A DNA stretch of 64,000 bases from Condylostoma magnum. Lineage: Eukaryota; Ciliophora; Heterotrichea; Heterotrichida; Condylostomatidae. The stretch is from positions 1-64,000 of the forward strand of contig CAKKTI010000036.1 in NCBI GenBank assembly GCA_920105805.1, read 5' to 3'. This document shows positions 11,074 through 23,332 of this stretch, in pieces; within the stretch, counting starts at the first letter, position 1; every line of letters begins with the position of its first letter. The notes under the pieces are model-generated. The model was given only the letters and a program-made list of their open reading frames with translations, was not told the DNA's origin and searched no databases. Both the position numbers and the translations under genes were made by a program.

Positions 11074-12930
11074 TTAAATACTTTTTCTATTCTTTAAATC
11101 TTCTACTCCTCTAATAATATTTTATACCATCTCCTTCAACTCATAGAACGTTTTATCTAATTCATTCATTCTATCTTCAATATCAGCAGCAGTGGTTCTT
11201 TTGATTCCAGCAACTTTTGTTACTAAATTAATAAAAGCAGGATTACTTCCAAATTTAGGTTTGAAATTCCACTTTGAGCTTGATGACACTGAATTATTAC
11301 TGATCTCTTATTCAATTTCAGAAATTCTATTAGTAGTGTAATCTTTATCAATAGCTGGGATACTTGAATACTTAGAAAATTACCCAGCCCTATACTTTCT
11401 CTTAGATTCTTTAATCTACTGTTTAAACCTATCTAACCTGGCTTCCGTTCTTAGCAGTATATCAGTTCCTTGCTCATTGAATTAATGAACAAGTTTGCTT
11501 AGATTTTCTTTAGATAATGCCAGCAGTTTAGTCTATTATATTGCTTTAACACTAGTTTTCCTTGTACTATCAGGGCTAAAGAATATATCTAGTTCACCGA
11601 AGTAGTATCCTTGTTCAATTTACTTAACAGGAATGATATCTTCGAAGTAATTTACCTCAAATTGCACTTATCCCTGAACTATGAAAAACATTTCTGTGGC
11701 TGGGTCACCAGATCTGTAAATATAATGGTTTTCATCGATCCTGAATGGTGTTAGATATTGTACTACAGAGGCTTTGAAAGCAGGGCTTCTGTTTTTGAAA
11801 AATGCATTGTCACAAATGAGTTTGTCGTAAATAACTAATAACAACTTGTTTTTAAGATTATCCGGGAATTCATTAACTAGTTTTTCTATTTCTTAACTAT
11901 TCTACTTATGCTTATATTCCAAAGACCTTTAAACCTTCTTCACAAAGCTTTTAGGAAAAATGTATTTGTCATTTAATTGTCTTAAAATGTTGATTTTCCT
12001 ATTTAACTCAGCATTTTTGCTATCCAGACTTGTTATCATGTTAGTAAAGGAACCAATCATTACAGAGTATATAATGATTCCTATGATCATTACAATGCAA
12101 GCTAGTATCTCCTCACTTTCATTAAAAGCTCTAATGTCTCCGTATCCGACAGTAGTTAGCGTGGTAATAGCTCAGTATATGCCATAAATATACACATGGC
12201 CATTGGATTCATCTTAAAACCCTCCTTGTGTTATCCAGTTCTGCTCCTCAAATTCAACGTTGATATTCCCAATAAAAATCCATATACAAGCTAGCAGATG
12301 AATCAATAGGAAAAATGTTAGAATAAATAGTAAAATTCTCTCTAAAATCAAAGAAATCTACAAAAAACTGTTCATATACCTAATCAACCTGTTTCTAGAC
12401 TTAACAACTTTCAACAATCTTAACAATTTCGCTAATTTTATCATCCTATACAACTTAGGCAACTTAGCCACTCTTATCAAATTAGAATAATCATTATCGT
12501 CTTAACTTAACAACTACAAAGGAAGACAGGCAATTAAATCTGGGAAGAGCCACCCAGTAGCATAATTTACTAAAATTTTCCTATGATTAGTAACCAAGCT
12601 CATATTCGCGTCATAAAATGCTAAAAATAAGTTAATAATAACATCTAAAAAGAACAAACAATCAACCACTAGGTCAATAATCAGCCATTCCAAGGTATCA
12701 TCATCAAAAACAGCAATACGGTAAGGAGTAACAGTGGCAGTATACAAAAGCATCAAGGAAATAAAAATGTTCCAATATTCAAATTACCAATCGTCAGGAT
12801 AAACAATACATCTTACATTGAAAAACTCAGGAGAGTCCCTTAGCTTCCTATTCTTTGAATTCTACACAATATTAACAGAATTCACATGAAAATTATTCGC
12901 ATCACTCTCATCATCAGTTCTAGCAGACAT
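11074..12930 (-). CDS. Cyclic-nucleotide-type (KCNH/HCN-like) potassium channel
   Basis: About 618 residues. The order is: soluble N-terminus, S1-S5 (e.g. LVVDCLFFLDVIINLFLAFY), an S4-like stretch rich in Lys/Arg (LIRVAKLPKLYRMIKLAKLL), pore helix plus filter YWAITTLTTVGYGDI, then a C-terminal cyclic-nucleotide-binding-like domain (EMFFIVQGQVQFE, YFGELDIFF, TRKTSVKAI). The Trp of YWAITT is TGA, one of the best proofs of the code here. The CNBD phosphate cassette keeps GE but has LDI where cAMP binders have RAAL-type residues, so nucleotide binding is doubtful. No TGA closes the frame for a long way. The end is placed at TAA 11074 (TAG 11068 and two more UAR follow). Its start lies 32 bp from the divergent kinase start. 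Confidence 0.88.
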
Positions 12931-12962
12931 TTTCCAAAAAGTAATTTAAAAACCTTATCAAA

Positions 12963-14048
12963 ATGGGAAGCTGCAATTTTAAAGCCGACAATACCGACCC
13001 AACAGTGACTCTGTCCAAAAGCCACTTCTAGTTCCACTATGTAATAGGAAAAGGAGGCTTTGGTAAGGTCTGAAAAGTAGAACTAAGCCGCAATCACTAA
13101 GCATTCGCAATGAAAGAAATGAGCAAGGCTCGAGTTCTTGCTAAAAAGAGTGTGAACTCTGTCATGAATGAGCGCAAACTTCTAAGTGTACTAAAGCATC
13201 CCTTTATAGTAAACATGCATTTTGCCTTTTAAGACAGAGATAACCTTTATCTAGTCCTCGACTTGCACACGGGTGGGGATCTACGCTATCATCTAGGAAA
13301 ACATAAGCTTTTTTCTGAAAAGCAAACCAAGTACTTTGTAGGGTGCATACTCACAGGTCTTGAATACCTACATGCTAATGGTGTTTTGCATAGAGACATA
13401 AAGCCTGAAAACTTAGTACTAGATTCCTAAGGATAGGTGCATATAACAGACTTCGGAATAGCGAGGACCTGGAGCCCTGATAACTCCAAGGACACCAGTG
13501 GAACTCCGGGGTACATGTCGCCTGAGGTAATGTGCAGGCAGAACCACGGTGTAGCGGCTGATTACTTCGCAGTGGGAGTCATAGCCTATGAGTTTATGAC
13601 GGGAAGAAGGCCGTATTAAGGGAAAAGTAGGAAGGAAATAAGAGATTAGATACTTGCTAAGCAAGTTTAGATAAAAAGGAATGAAATTCCAGAGGGATGG
13701 ACTGTATAAGCTGCTGATTTTATCAACAAACTTATCTAGAGAAAACCTGCTAATAGACTAGGGCTTAATGGACCCCAGGAGGTAAAGAGTCATCCATGAT
13801 TTGATGGCTTTAAGTGGGATTAGTTGTTGCAAAGGCAACTTAATCCTCCCTTTGTGCCGAGCTCAGATGAGGAAAATTTTGATATAAGGCTGCATTTATC
13901 ACATGATCCATGGAAAGATGCTAACAGTGAAGCTCTATAGAACTCAGCTTTGCTTCTAAGGAAAAATACCACATAGAATCTGTTTGCCGGATACTTTTAT
14001 GACGAAAATCAACAGTCTAATCTTTCTGATAGTGCTACAACTAATTAA
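12963..14048 (+). CDS. YANK/STK32-like AGC serine/threonine kinase
   Basis: About 361 residues. Kinase motifs in order: Gly-loop GKGGFGKVWKVE (the Trp is TGA), AMKEM catalytic Lys, GGDLRYHL (typical of the YANK family), HRDIKPEN catalytic loop, TDFG, then SGTPGYMSPEV as the APE-equivalent segment, and ADYFAVGVIAYEFMTGRRPY. The catalytic Lys, Asp and DFG are all present, so it should be active. The N-terminus MGSC fits N-myristoylation with palmitoylation, as in YANKs, placing it at a membrane. The end is set at TAA 14046-14048, because the next TGA (14521) would overlap a well-supported antisense gene by ~460 bp. It is divergent from the K+ channel with 32 bp between starts. Confidence 0.85.
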
Positions 14049-14056
14049 GGTAAATA

Positions 14057-14962
14057 TTAAATATAGTCAAGTTTTTATAATGGTCGCACTTTTATAGGAA
14101 TTGGCTTCTGCTTTTGTATATTGCTAGTTTTAAGCATGTTGTCTGATAGAATGCTTATATTTTCTAATTCACTGACAAATTGCTTTCACGGGGCTTATTT
14201 CTTATTTTCTTTGCATGATATACTCCTCGGGTTTCCCATTTTCGTAGTATCTAAGCGTCGCTGCATTACACTTTTGTCTAGTTAGAATTATCGAGAAAGT
14301 TAAGAGTATCTGGAGTTCCTAGAGGAGGAAAGCATTGGAGACGGGGCTCTTCTTGTACTAAAATTGTTGTTTGTATCTGAAGACTGGAGTGCTTATATTT
14401 CTTATGAGATGTTTAGGTTTTCGGGAGTAAAGTCATTTAGACTTGTTTCTGCAGATATTATTTTCTTTCTAGAGAAGCTTCCTCTTTCTAGATCTACATG
14501 TTTTCTTGTTTTACAGGAATTTTGAAATTAAATGCGCTGTTTTCTTATGAACTAAGGGCGTTCTTGCAATTCATAGGGCATGCATAGACTGTCCTCTATC
14601 TCCAGTGGACTCTGTGATAACATTATACTATTATTTGCTTCCTTCATGAAAGATAAGGGGGATTAATTCTAGCTGACTAATTGACGGCCTGGTCTTCTAG
14701 TTGGTGGTTTCTTGTATATCTTATGTACAAAATTTGGTTTTGGTGTTTGTTAGGGTTTTCCACCACCTTAGTCTGGTGTATGACATTACAAAGTATCCAG
14801 CTTTTATCGATTAGATTTAAATTTAAAATTAGGAGGTTGAGGTAAAATCGGGGGGACAGAAGCAGCTTTTACTGGAGAGTTTCTTTGATTAATTCCATTC
14901 TAGTCTCTAATTCTCACAAAAACTCTTCTAGGACGCTAAGTATCAAAATTGTCTTTAAACAT
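14057..14962 (-). CDS. Disordered Pro/Ser/Gln-rich protein
   Basis: About 301 residues with no TGA except one late Trp codon. The N-terminal part is basic and Pro-rich (PPILPQPPNFKFKSN, TPKPNFVHKIYKKPPTRRPG). The rest is Ser/Asn-rich with SP and RxxS sites (MLSQSPLEIED, RRAPSPMLSSSRNSRYSQ). No folded domain is recognised, and it looks like a phosphoregulated scaffold only by composition. The opposite strand is also open but gives an uneven sequence with no family, so this strand was chosen. The stop TAA (14057-14059) lies 8 bp beyond the kinase stop. 219 bp separate its start from the divergent PP2C start. Confidence 0.6.
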
Positions 14963-15181
14963 ATTCGAAAAATTTTAAAACAAAATGAGTACTATAAATG
15001 TTCTTATTAAACTTTATGTATATTTGATTCAAGATATAATTATATGAAAAGTTACAACTAATACACTGCTTAGTGAATGATTAATTACAACTTCAAATCG
15101 ATTACAAAACATTGATTGTTAAAGTAAATATGAAAACTTGTATTGTTGAAAATATATCTTATTTACAAACCAATAATATAA

Positions 15182-16702
15182 ATGGGTATATGTGCTACAT
15201 TCAAGCCATCTGAAAATGAGATTCAGGCATCTCTATTAATAGCAAGATACCCAAGATTAATTTAGCTTCATATTAAATGAAACCGAAAGGGAAAGCTTAA
15301 AAGAGCAGATAAAACTAATTTTAAGGTGACATAACCAATTCTTGTTGACTTTAGAACAGTGTGGATTAAAGATTAAAAGCATTATGTGTCATAATGTGTA
15401 ATTCCAGGCTTAGATCCGAACCAAGTATACAAAAAGCCATGCTAAGATCTGTGCTTTATGTAAGGGGATCAATAATCTTTATTAGTCGGGTTATATGACG
15501 GCCATGGTCAATACGGCTAGCAGGTTGTATAATTCTGTTCTAATTAAGCTATTAACTTTTATTTGCAAAGAAGGTAAGAGTTCTAGCATAATAGGCTGCA
15601 ATTTTTAAACGAGCTTACTATAGACAGTGATAGAGGACTAAACTCTAATCGATGCTCTATTAATATCACAGGCTCTGGCAGTACAATGGTGTCGATTTTA
15701 TTAGAAGACCAGAAATTATACTGTGCCAGTGTAGGAGACTCAAGAGCATTGATAGGAACTTTAAAAATGCCTAACTCAATACCAAACTAAACTTAGGGAC
15801 TGGATGCTAATTCAAGAGCGGAGCTAGAAGATATACGCCGAAAAAGAACTTTAAATACATCACTAAAAGCTTTATAGCTTACAAAGGACTAGAAGCCCGA
15901 AGACCCTGAAGAAATGCAAAGAATAATAAAAGCGGGTGGAAGAGTGAAAAGAATGTGTGATAACAGTGGTAATCCTATAGGTCCTTATAGAGTGTGACGT
16001 AAATTTGGAAAAGCCCCTGGTCTTGCCATGTCCCGGTCCATAGGTGATGCTGTGGGCAAACAAGTAGGGATAATAGCTACACCTGTGTGTACAGAGTGGA
16101 AACTAGGAAATAAAGAGCAATTTTTAGTAATAGCATCTGATGGGGTTTGAGATGTAATGGAAAATTAAGATGTAGTAGATTTTGTAGCGCATTATAGAAA
16201 CTAATGCTTAAAGGAAAACCACTCTCCCAGCCAGGAGAAGTACGTTACTCCAGACAACGCGTGCATTGCTCAATTATTATGCGAGGAGGCTAGATATAGA
16301 TGGTATACTATAGTAGAGAACGAGGGTGTAATAATTGATGATATTTCATGTCTTATTGTAGAGTTTGAGTATAATAGCTCCTCTAGAAATTGTTCGTAGA
16401 AGGAAATATAAAGGGAATCTCAAGTGCTCAATCAAAGCAGAGAATATAGTGTGCATGATAGTAGTTAATACTAGCTTTAATTTGATGAAGACCTATAAGA
16501 TGTTCCTATACATGATCCTAGACGAGGATCAATTCCTGAGGATAATCTTGATTTTTACGATTAATCTCCAGAACAGGAACCCTAAGACGACTATTAGCTT
16601 AAGTTTGAAGAGGAAGAAGATGATAATTTAGCTATAAATGATGTCAATATACGAGATGTAAGGCGAGCTTCTCTGCCTGAAGACTTTCTGCTAGAAGAGT
16701 AA
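15182..16702 (+). CDS. PP2C-family (PPM) protein phosphatase
   Basis: About 506 residues. Metal-binding and catalytic motifs of Mg/Mn-dependent PP2C phosphatases appear in order: LVGLYDGHGQYG, GSGSTMVSILL, YCASVGDSRALIG, LAMSRSIGDAVGKQVG, VIASDGVWDVM (Trp=TGA) and, near the end, DDISCLIVEF supplying the last Asp. All Asp ligands that I can place are present. The N-terminus MGIC fits myristoylation plus palmitoylation, like the neighbouring kinase. An acidic tail (EEEEDDNLAI) follows the catalytic domain. The proposed stop is the doublet TAATAA at 16700-16705. The frame continues without TGA straight into the Piezo gene 12 bp later, so a fusion is possible. Confidence 0.85.
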
Positions 16703-16717
16703 TAAATTAGTAAAAAA

Positions 16718-19700
16718 ATGTAAGAAGCTGTTGCATCTTTTTATCTTATCGCTGCTGCGTATGACCCGTGCATTCTATCAAGTTTGTACTTAAAATTTGC
16801 ATTTATCACTATAGGTATTTGCTTGTTTAGGCAACAGATGAGCTAAAAGTGGCACTAATTTGTGTTTTCTGTGTCCTTGATAATAATTGTGCTGAAGTTT
16901 CTGTTTTCTTTTACAGTGTATAAGGGGATTTTGGAGGGAAGTCAGTATGAGTGAATTTTTAGTCTTATTGGGCTTTATACTATAAAGGAGAACTTCATAT
17001 CAGAGATTCTACTTCATCTTTTACCAGATGGTTTAGTTCTTTTAGGATCCTCATTAGGATGGCTGTTTTCAGCTTTTTACTACGGAACAAAGAGTTAGGA
17101 CAATAGGAAATGATGAGCTTTGGCAACTATAATGTTCAGCTGCTTAAACGCCTCAATTTATCCAAGTTTTACTAATTTTGTATACGGGCTAATAGGGATT
17201 TTTTGGATGACTATATGAAGCTTGGTAGTATGGAAGCCTTTGCTGTAGTGGTCTTTGCTTGTATTAATAATTGTACCAGCAATACAGTTTTTAATCGATT
17301 TCTTGCATAAAATAGGACTATTGACTATGATTGACAAGTAAAGTTTGAATACAGCTGGATTTTACTTTTATTATAGGGTTGATTGCTACCTAGACATTTT
17401 AAGCTTATTAGTTCTTATCCCAGTTGCTTTAACTACTTACAGAAAATACGCGGATCATTTAACAATAAAATAAAAAAGTATTAGATAGTCCCTATTAGCT
17501 GAACCTTCTTTGCGTACTAGATTAATGAGAGTCATGACTGGATAGGTTGAAAATAATGAAAACAGTATCACTTTAACCTCATTTTAAAAGTTTGTTTAAT
17601 TTATCGCTAAGTATTTCTCATTCACTGTGCTTTATTTAGTAGCAAGAATTCTACTTTTTATATGGATTTTTTACTTTTTCAGCGTTCCTAGCTGCCTAAT
17701 CGGTATTTGACTTATGTATTCTATACTAGAATCTTTATAAGAAAATGCTATGATCTCTATTGCCTATACTTTACTACCTTTAATGATAATTCAGTATACA
17801 TTATCATACCTAACTACCCTGTTAAATATAGATGTAATGGATGAGTATGGATTTATCAGCTTTGACTAAATCCATTTACAACTTCCTCTTATATTTATCA
17901 CTATGAGCTTCTTTATGTATTTGAGAAATCGGTAATTAGATAGACGACTAAGCTTTTTAAGAAGACAAACTACTTAGATCGGAGGAACGTTAGGAACTGT
18001 TTTGCTGTAAAATACGGACAAGGTGTCACTGGTTGTGCTGTTTTTGATAGGTTTATCAGATATCAGCTTGATTCATACTGGGTTTAACATATTTTCCTTG
18101 ATTTTTATGCTAAAAACTGAATATGCACGAAGATTCTGGAAGTACCTGATAATATATACTATTTCTGTAATACTTACAAGATATGTTTGAATACTAGTAC
18201 TGAGTATTTCTTAAATGATTCCTCCTCAATTGATCTGCCAATTTATAGGTATTCCTTACTCCCTATAATAAGCTTAATTGAAATGAAGATTCATTCCTTA
18301 CGATTATCTCATATGAATACTTTTGCTGTCTGAGTCCTTACAACTTTTTACCTATCGTTCTACCTAGTATGTAACAGGAACTCCTAACTACGGGCATAGG
18401 ACTGTATCTGAATTTGTAATAAAATTACTCCTATAGTTTACCCAAATGATATGAAAGTACTAAATATGGGTAGTATATTTACTACTATATATCATAATAG
18501 TGCTAGCCGAGCTAAATGTAATCAACTACGTTCGATTTGTAATCATCTTAATATTTGTATTAATCAACGTTTACGGAAAATCATTTTATCTAGGGAAGTA
18601 GAAAGTTAGGGTATTTTGGTTTATTTTAGAATATTACTCTGGAATTATTCTAGTGACCCGCTATTTATTTCAATTTAAGCAGTACATAAACCTAGAGCAA
18701 CACTCCTTTTTCACTGTTTTAGGACTATAAGTTTATGAAGTATCAGAATTGTATAAATCAATGACCTATGATAGCTTAATTCTCATTATATGCGTTCTAA
18801 TGTAACGAACTTTTAAGCAACAGCATTACTTTATGACAGTCAACCAATAAAGAAGCTCTAATAGGGTCGGGTTACTGTCCTCACTACTAGCTTAGCATAT
18901 TAGAAGTTATCAATAGGAGTAATATGCGCCTCCTCCGTGGATAAAATTCTGAATTGCTCCCTTTGATTTGTTAATTGCAATAGGTATAGGTCTTTTAAGT
19001 ATCCTATGAAGCCTATCAGCTACTATGTTTATCTATTTGGCAGTTATTTTGTTCTATTTTTCTATAGTAGGACATTATATATGTAAGTTGTTGATGGAAT
19101 AGGTAGGAGAAATCGATCTAAGGCAGATTCTGTGTTTTTCAGTAGCTTAAAGATATAGAGTGTGGAAGGTGCTATTCTTATGAACGATTTTTTGTAATAT
19201 GGCTTCTTATATTGGCTTTTTGCTATATGACCCATAGACCATGCAAGAGCAGTACCCATATTTAATAATGATATATTATTTCATAGGCTTTTATGCACCA
19301 TTAAAGTAGGAAATCTTACTGTAATATATATACGGGTATTCAATAATCCTAATACTACTCATTATAGAACGTAAGTTCATTGAAATACTAATGTACGAAG
19401 TAAACATGTAGATGCAAACAGACGAGGCTATTACTAAAGTAAAGAAAACAACTACTATAAGAATACTCATTTTCCTAAGAATAATATTTGAAGCTTTAAT
19501 TCCTGCCTTGATAGTACTTCTAGCCTTCTACAAATTAACTATAATCGGAGTAATATACGTCCTTATAGTATTTTTTGTTATAGCAGCTTTGAATCCATTC
19601 TAACGCATGAAAATGCTTAATTATATCATGATTTTGCTTATAATGATCCAGTATCTACTAATTCTTTCAAATTTGAATGAAAATGTATCTCCTAGAAGCT

Positions 19701-22700
19701 TTCCTACAAATGGAGAACCTCTTCCAGGAATTCCTTGGTTTAATGAAATAGCCTGGGGAAATAACGATGAAAAGATATTTTATAACCTAGGAGTAAACAT
19801 ATCCCAGTTAAACATAATTTTACCGGATTTCTTCATAGTACTACTAATCAACTGCTACCTTAGATACTTAGCATTCACTTATCACTCAGCAGAGGATATT
19901 GACCAAGACCAGTAAAACACTACTACTAGTAACCTAGTAGCTATGATAAGGCTTATAATATACAACACTTCGCATCTAATCATACTTGCTATAGTCCTCG
20001 TCTTCATAATGCAAAATCCTGGCTTTATATCGCTGTTTTATATTGTAGTGTGCTTGATTTTTCTAAATAGAGTAGCAGAGTTGTATAAAAGCGAGGAGGG
20101 AGCAGAGTCTTTTCTACGATTACTCGGATTCTACTTTATCAATGTCATTTTATTAGACTTAACCTTACAAATTGTGTACTAAGTTCCATACAGTTTTACG
20201 GAATTAACAAGATCTTCTACTTTCTCGGAGGCTACAGGACTCAAGAGACTATGAAGAGCTGGTGGCTCCGAAGAACCTAAAGATGTGGGTGATAATTATG
20301 GCAAAATTCACTTAAAAATCACTGTATTTCTATTTTCTTACTTACTGCATTAGTTACTGAGTAGTCCTGGGTTTAAGTATCATATGAGCAAGGTAAGAAT
20401 TAAGCATACAGTCCGGGCTAAATCGACTGCATTAGAGATATCATAAAGCTACAATGACTGACTGATTTATAAAAACATTAAGCATAAATCTAGATTCTAA
20501 AAGTTAGTTGAAAGAGTTGAAAAGTTTAACTTTATGATGGATAAAATTGACAATGAACAGTTCTTTTAGTAGATTTTCATGGATAGTAAAATTGATAAGG
20601 GAGAGTATTAGTATGAGACAGCAAATGCTATAAATGAGGAGGATAGGGAATAGGTATAATAGGAAATGCATAAATCAGATAGCATGGCTTTTAAGTCCTG
20701 GATTCAAAGATTTTTACTAAGATAAGTGAATCCTATTTTATTCAAAAACTACATCAAAAGTATTTACAATGAAAAGGAACAAGCAGAGAAGTTCTTATAG
20801 AGATAATATACATTAGATGAGAATCTGAAAATGATGAATGTTAATTACCTCAGTGCAAAGGAGAAAAGAAGAGAGTACTGAATTTTAAGCTGGAAGGATT
20901 ACATGGTACTGATACTCTACTCACTTGTTTCTAATAGTCAGTCTATATGCTTTCTATTCTTCTTCTTGAATCACTTTATGTATGCTAGTTTAGAGTCGTT
21001 TGTTTTCCCCTTGCTAACTTTAGCATATGCTATTTTAGAGCAGCCTAGACCAAACCCTATATTCTGGAAAGTTCTACTATACTATTCAGAGTTTATTATA
21101 TTTGCTAAATTTGCTATTTAAAGTGCTTTGCTACAAATAATCTTTGGTCATGATTTTCTAAAGGATTATTAAGATCCGTATAAACTCGGAATTAATCTAG
21201 TATAAAACACTTATAGTCAAACACTTACCTACTATGTTATCTGGGATGTACTTTGCATGGTTTTTATTCTATTACATTAGTACTATTTAATGAGAATTGG
21301 ACTAGAGAAACGTTCGGAGTACGAAATCGAGTCTTTTCATGAAGCAAAGCTTCGTAATGATTTAACTGATTAGAAATTTGACAATTACCTTCGTTATAGT
21401 TTTGACGAAAAGGACGATACTTATAACGCTAGTAGTATGAAGAAAATTAAAGGCTTTTTATACAGACTTTTCCCTGCTAATAAAGAAACTAAGCCTGGGC
21501 AAGATAATTATATGTATATGGTAACTATACAGGTGATCATATTATTCTATATATTTTGCTTTTTCACATAATTTTAGGGAGAAGATACAGATATTTAGCA
21601 ATCGATCAACAGTAATTCATTCTCAGCCAATATGGTAATTGCTGTGCTTGTTCATGTTTCAATTATGCTCTTTGATAGATATTCTTACCTATAAACTACT
21701 ACACAGGCTGTTAGAGGAATTTAACTAGCTTAAAATGAAGATTCAGCTCATTATGCCAACAGAGAAAGCTAAATTCATCAGTTTAAATTTGAGTGGTCTA
21801 TTTTCCTTAAACTGTTGCAGTACTTTTTACTTGTTATAGCAATTCACATATTAGTTTTTTGGTACTTCCCTATGCAGGGTAACCTTAAAATGCAGTTTAA
21901 CATTGCTTGCTAGAATTTAGAAGATAGTACTAGATGCAATAACTTTCAAGTTAATATTTTCCTGTAGATATTTTATTTACTGTATTTCATTTATTTTGTA
22001 ATAAGTGCAATTTAGCTGAAATATGGACTACCTAGCTTCAGACACGGTTCATTTCCTCTACAGAGAAACTACTCGTATATTAACAAAATAATATACCAAA
22101 CCTTTAAAGCAATACCGTTTGCCTATGAAATCAGGATAATTTTAGATTGGACAATAACAAAAACAGCTTTAGATCTATTCCAATGGCTTAAATTTGAGGA
22201 TATTTTCTCTGAGCTCTATATAACTAAATGCACACAGTTAATATACAGAGATTATTTAACCTAGCCATATATCTACAAGAGATAAAAGATACAGGTAGGA
22301 ATAACTAGTGTTATTTTATTATTCTTGATTATTCTAGGCCCTTTGATCCTGTTCAGTGGGCTTAACCCAACTCTAGAGCTTAATGAAGTATAATAAATGG
22401 AGGTTTAAATTGGAGTGCTAGTAGATGGCCATAATTACTACAAACTTTATGAGGCTAATAGAGTAGACAGGATTTATAGAATAACGGAAAATGAATGGAA
22501 AAACTTGGACTTTGATAGGCTTAGAAACCTAAGAGAAACAGATGAGGAAATAATGCAACTTATTACTCTTCCTTAGTCCTCAGATTCTATTTGGGATGTA
22601 ACTCCTCCAAGTAAAAACAATTTTTGCAGATAATTAGAGGAAAGTATTGCCAATTATTATTCTCACGAATTTTAACTAGAAATTTCTTATGGATTTTTAA

Positions 22701-23332
22701 GAGATAATCCTCCCACTCAGCCAAAAGTTTATGATAAGCAAAGTTAATTGCTCAAAGATTACCACATTTCTGATATTTATAATATGACTTGCTAGGACAG
22801 AGTTAAAGATCAAAAGTTTCTTGGATTCTAGTATGAAAACTTTTATCATTAGATGGTCAGAGTTGCTAGTACTGGGAATAAAATCAACCCGATTACTATA
22901 ACTGTTGATAAATTCTTATCAGAGATTTTTTTAGTATATGAAAATTAAGATGATTTTGATTATTGGGAAGCATATATTATTGAGACTTATAAGGGAAAAT
23001 AAATAAAATCTGGTATTAAATTCTATGTTATGTCGGAAATGTACAGCAGATTTACTTTAGATATCTCTGTAATGACCTTCTATATATCCATAGTGTATTT
23101 TGTTGGAAGACTTATCAGATATTTTACTACTGGGCTATCGAGAAATATCATAATAACTGATATGCCTTACCCGGATTATCTTATCAACTTATGCGAAGGA
23201 ATTTATGTTGCAAGAATGGCAGAGATGCTCGGAAGGGAAAGGAAGCTTTATTATGAACTTATTGATGTAATTAGATCTCCAGAAACATTAAAGAAAATTA
23301 CAGGATCAAGCAGATTGAAGAAAGATCAATGA
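16718..23332 (+). CDS. PIEZO: Piezo mechanosensitive cation channel
   Basis: About 2,204 residues in one frame over 6.6 kb, ending at TGA. The N-terminal two thirds are dozens of hydrophobic helices in the repeating four-helix blade pattern of Piezo. Diagnostic C-terminal blocks are present. The anchor motif reads IPFAYEIRIILDWTITKTAL, then DLFQWLKFEDI (Piezo PFxxELRxxxDWxxTxTxL). A cap region follows, then the pore-lining inner helix area FYISIVYFVGRLIRYFTTGL, DMPYPDYLINLCEGIYVAR, and the terminal RSPETLKKIT (animal Piezo has RSPETMIKWT). It opens on membrane stretch and conducts cations including Ca2+ at the plasma membrane. Frame 2 holds throughout, so no frame-changing intron exists. The start ATG lies 12 bp after the PP2C stop in the same frame. 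Confidence 0.93.

Noticed and set aside
14049-14523. C-terminal extension of the YANK-like kinase to the next TGA
   Set aside because: It would overlap a better-composed antisense gene for 460 bp and adds no kinase-related motif. UAR stops are available at 14046-14066.
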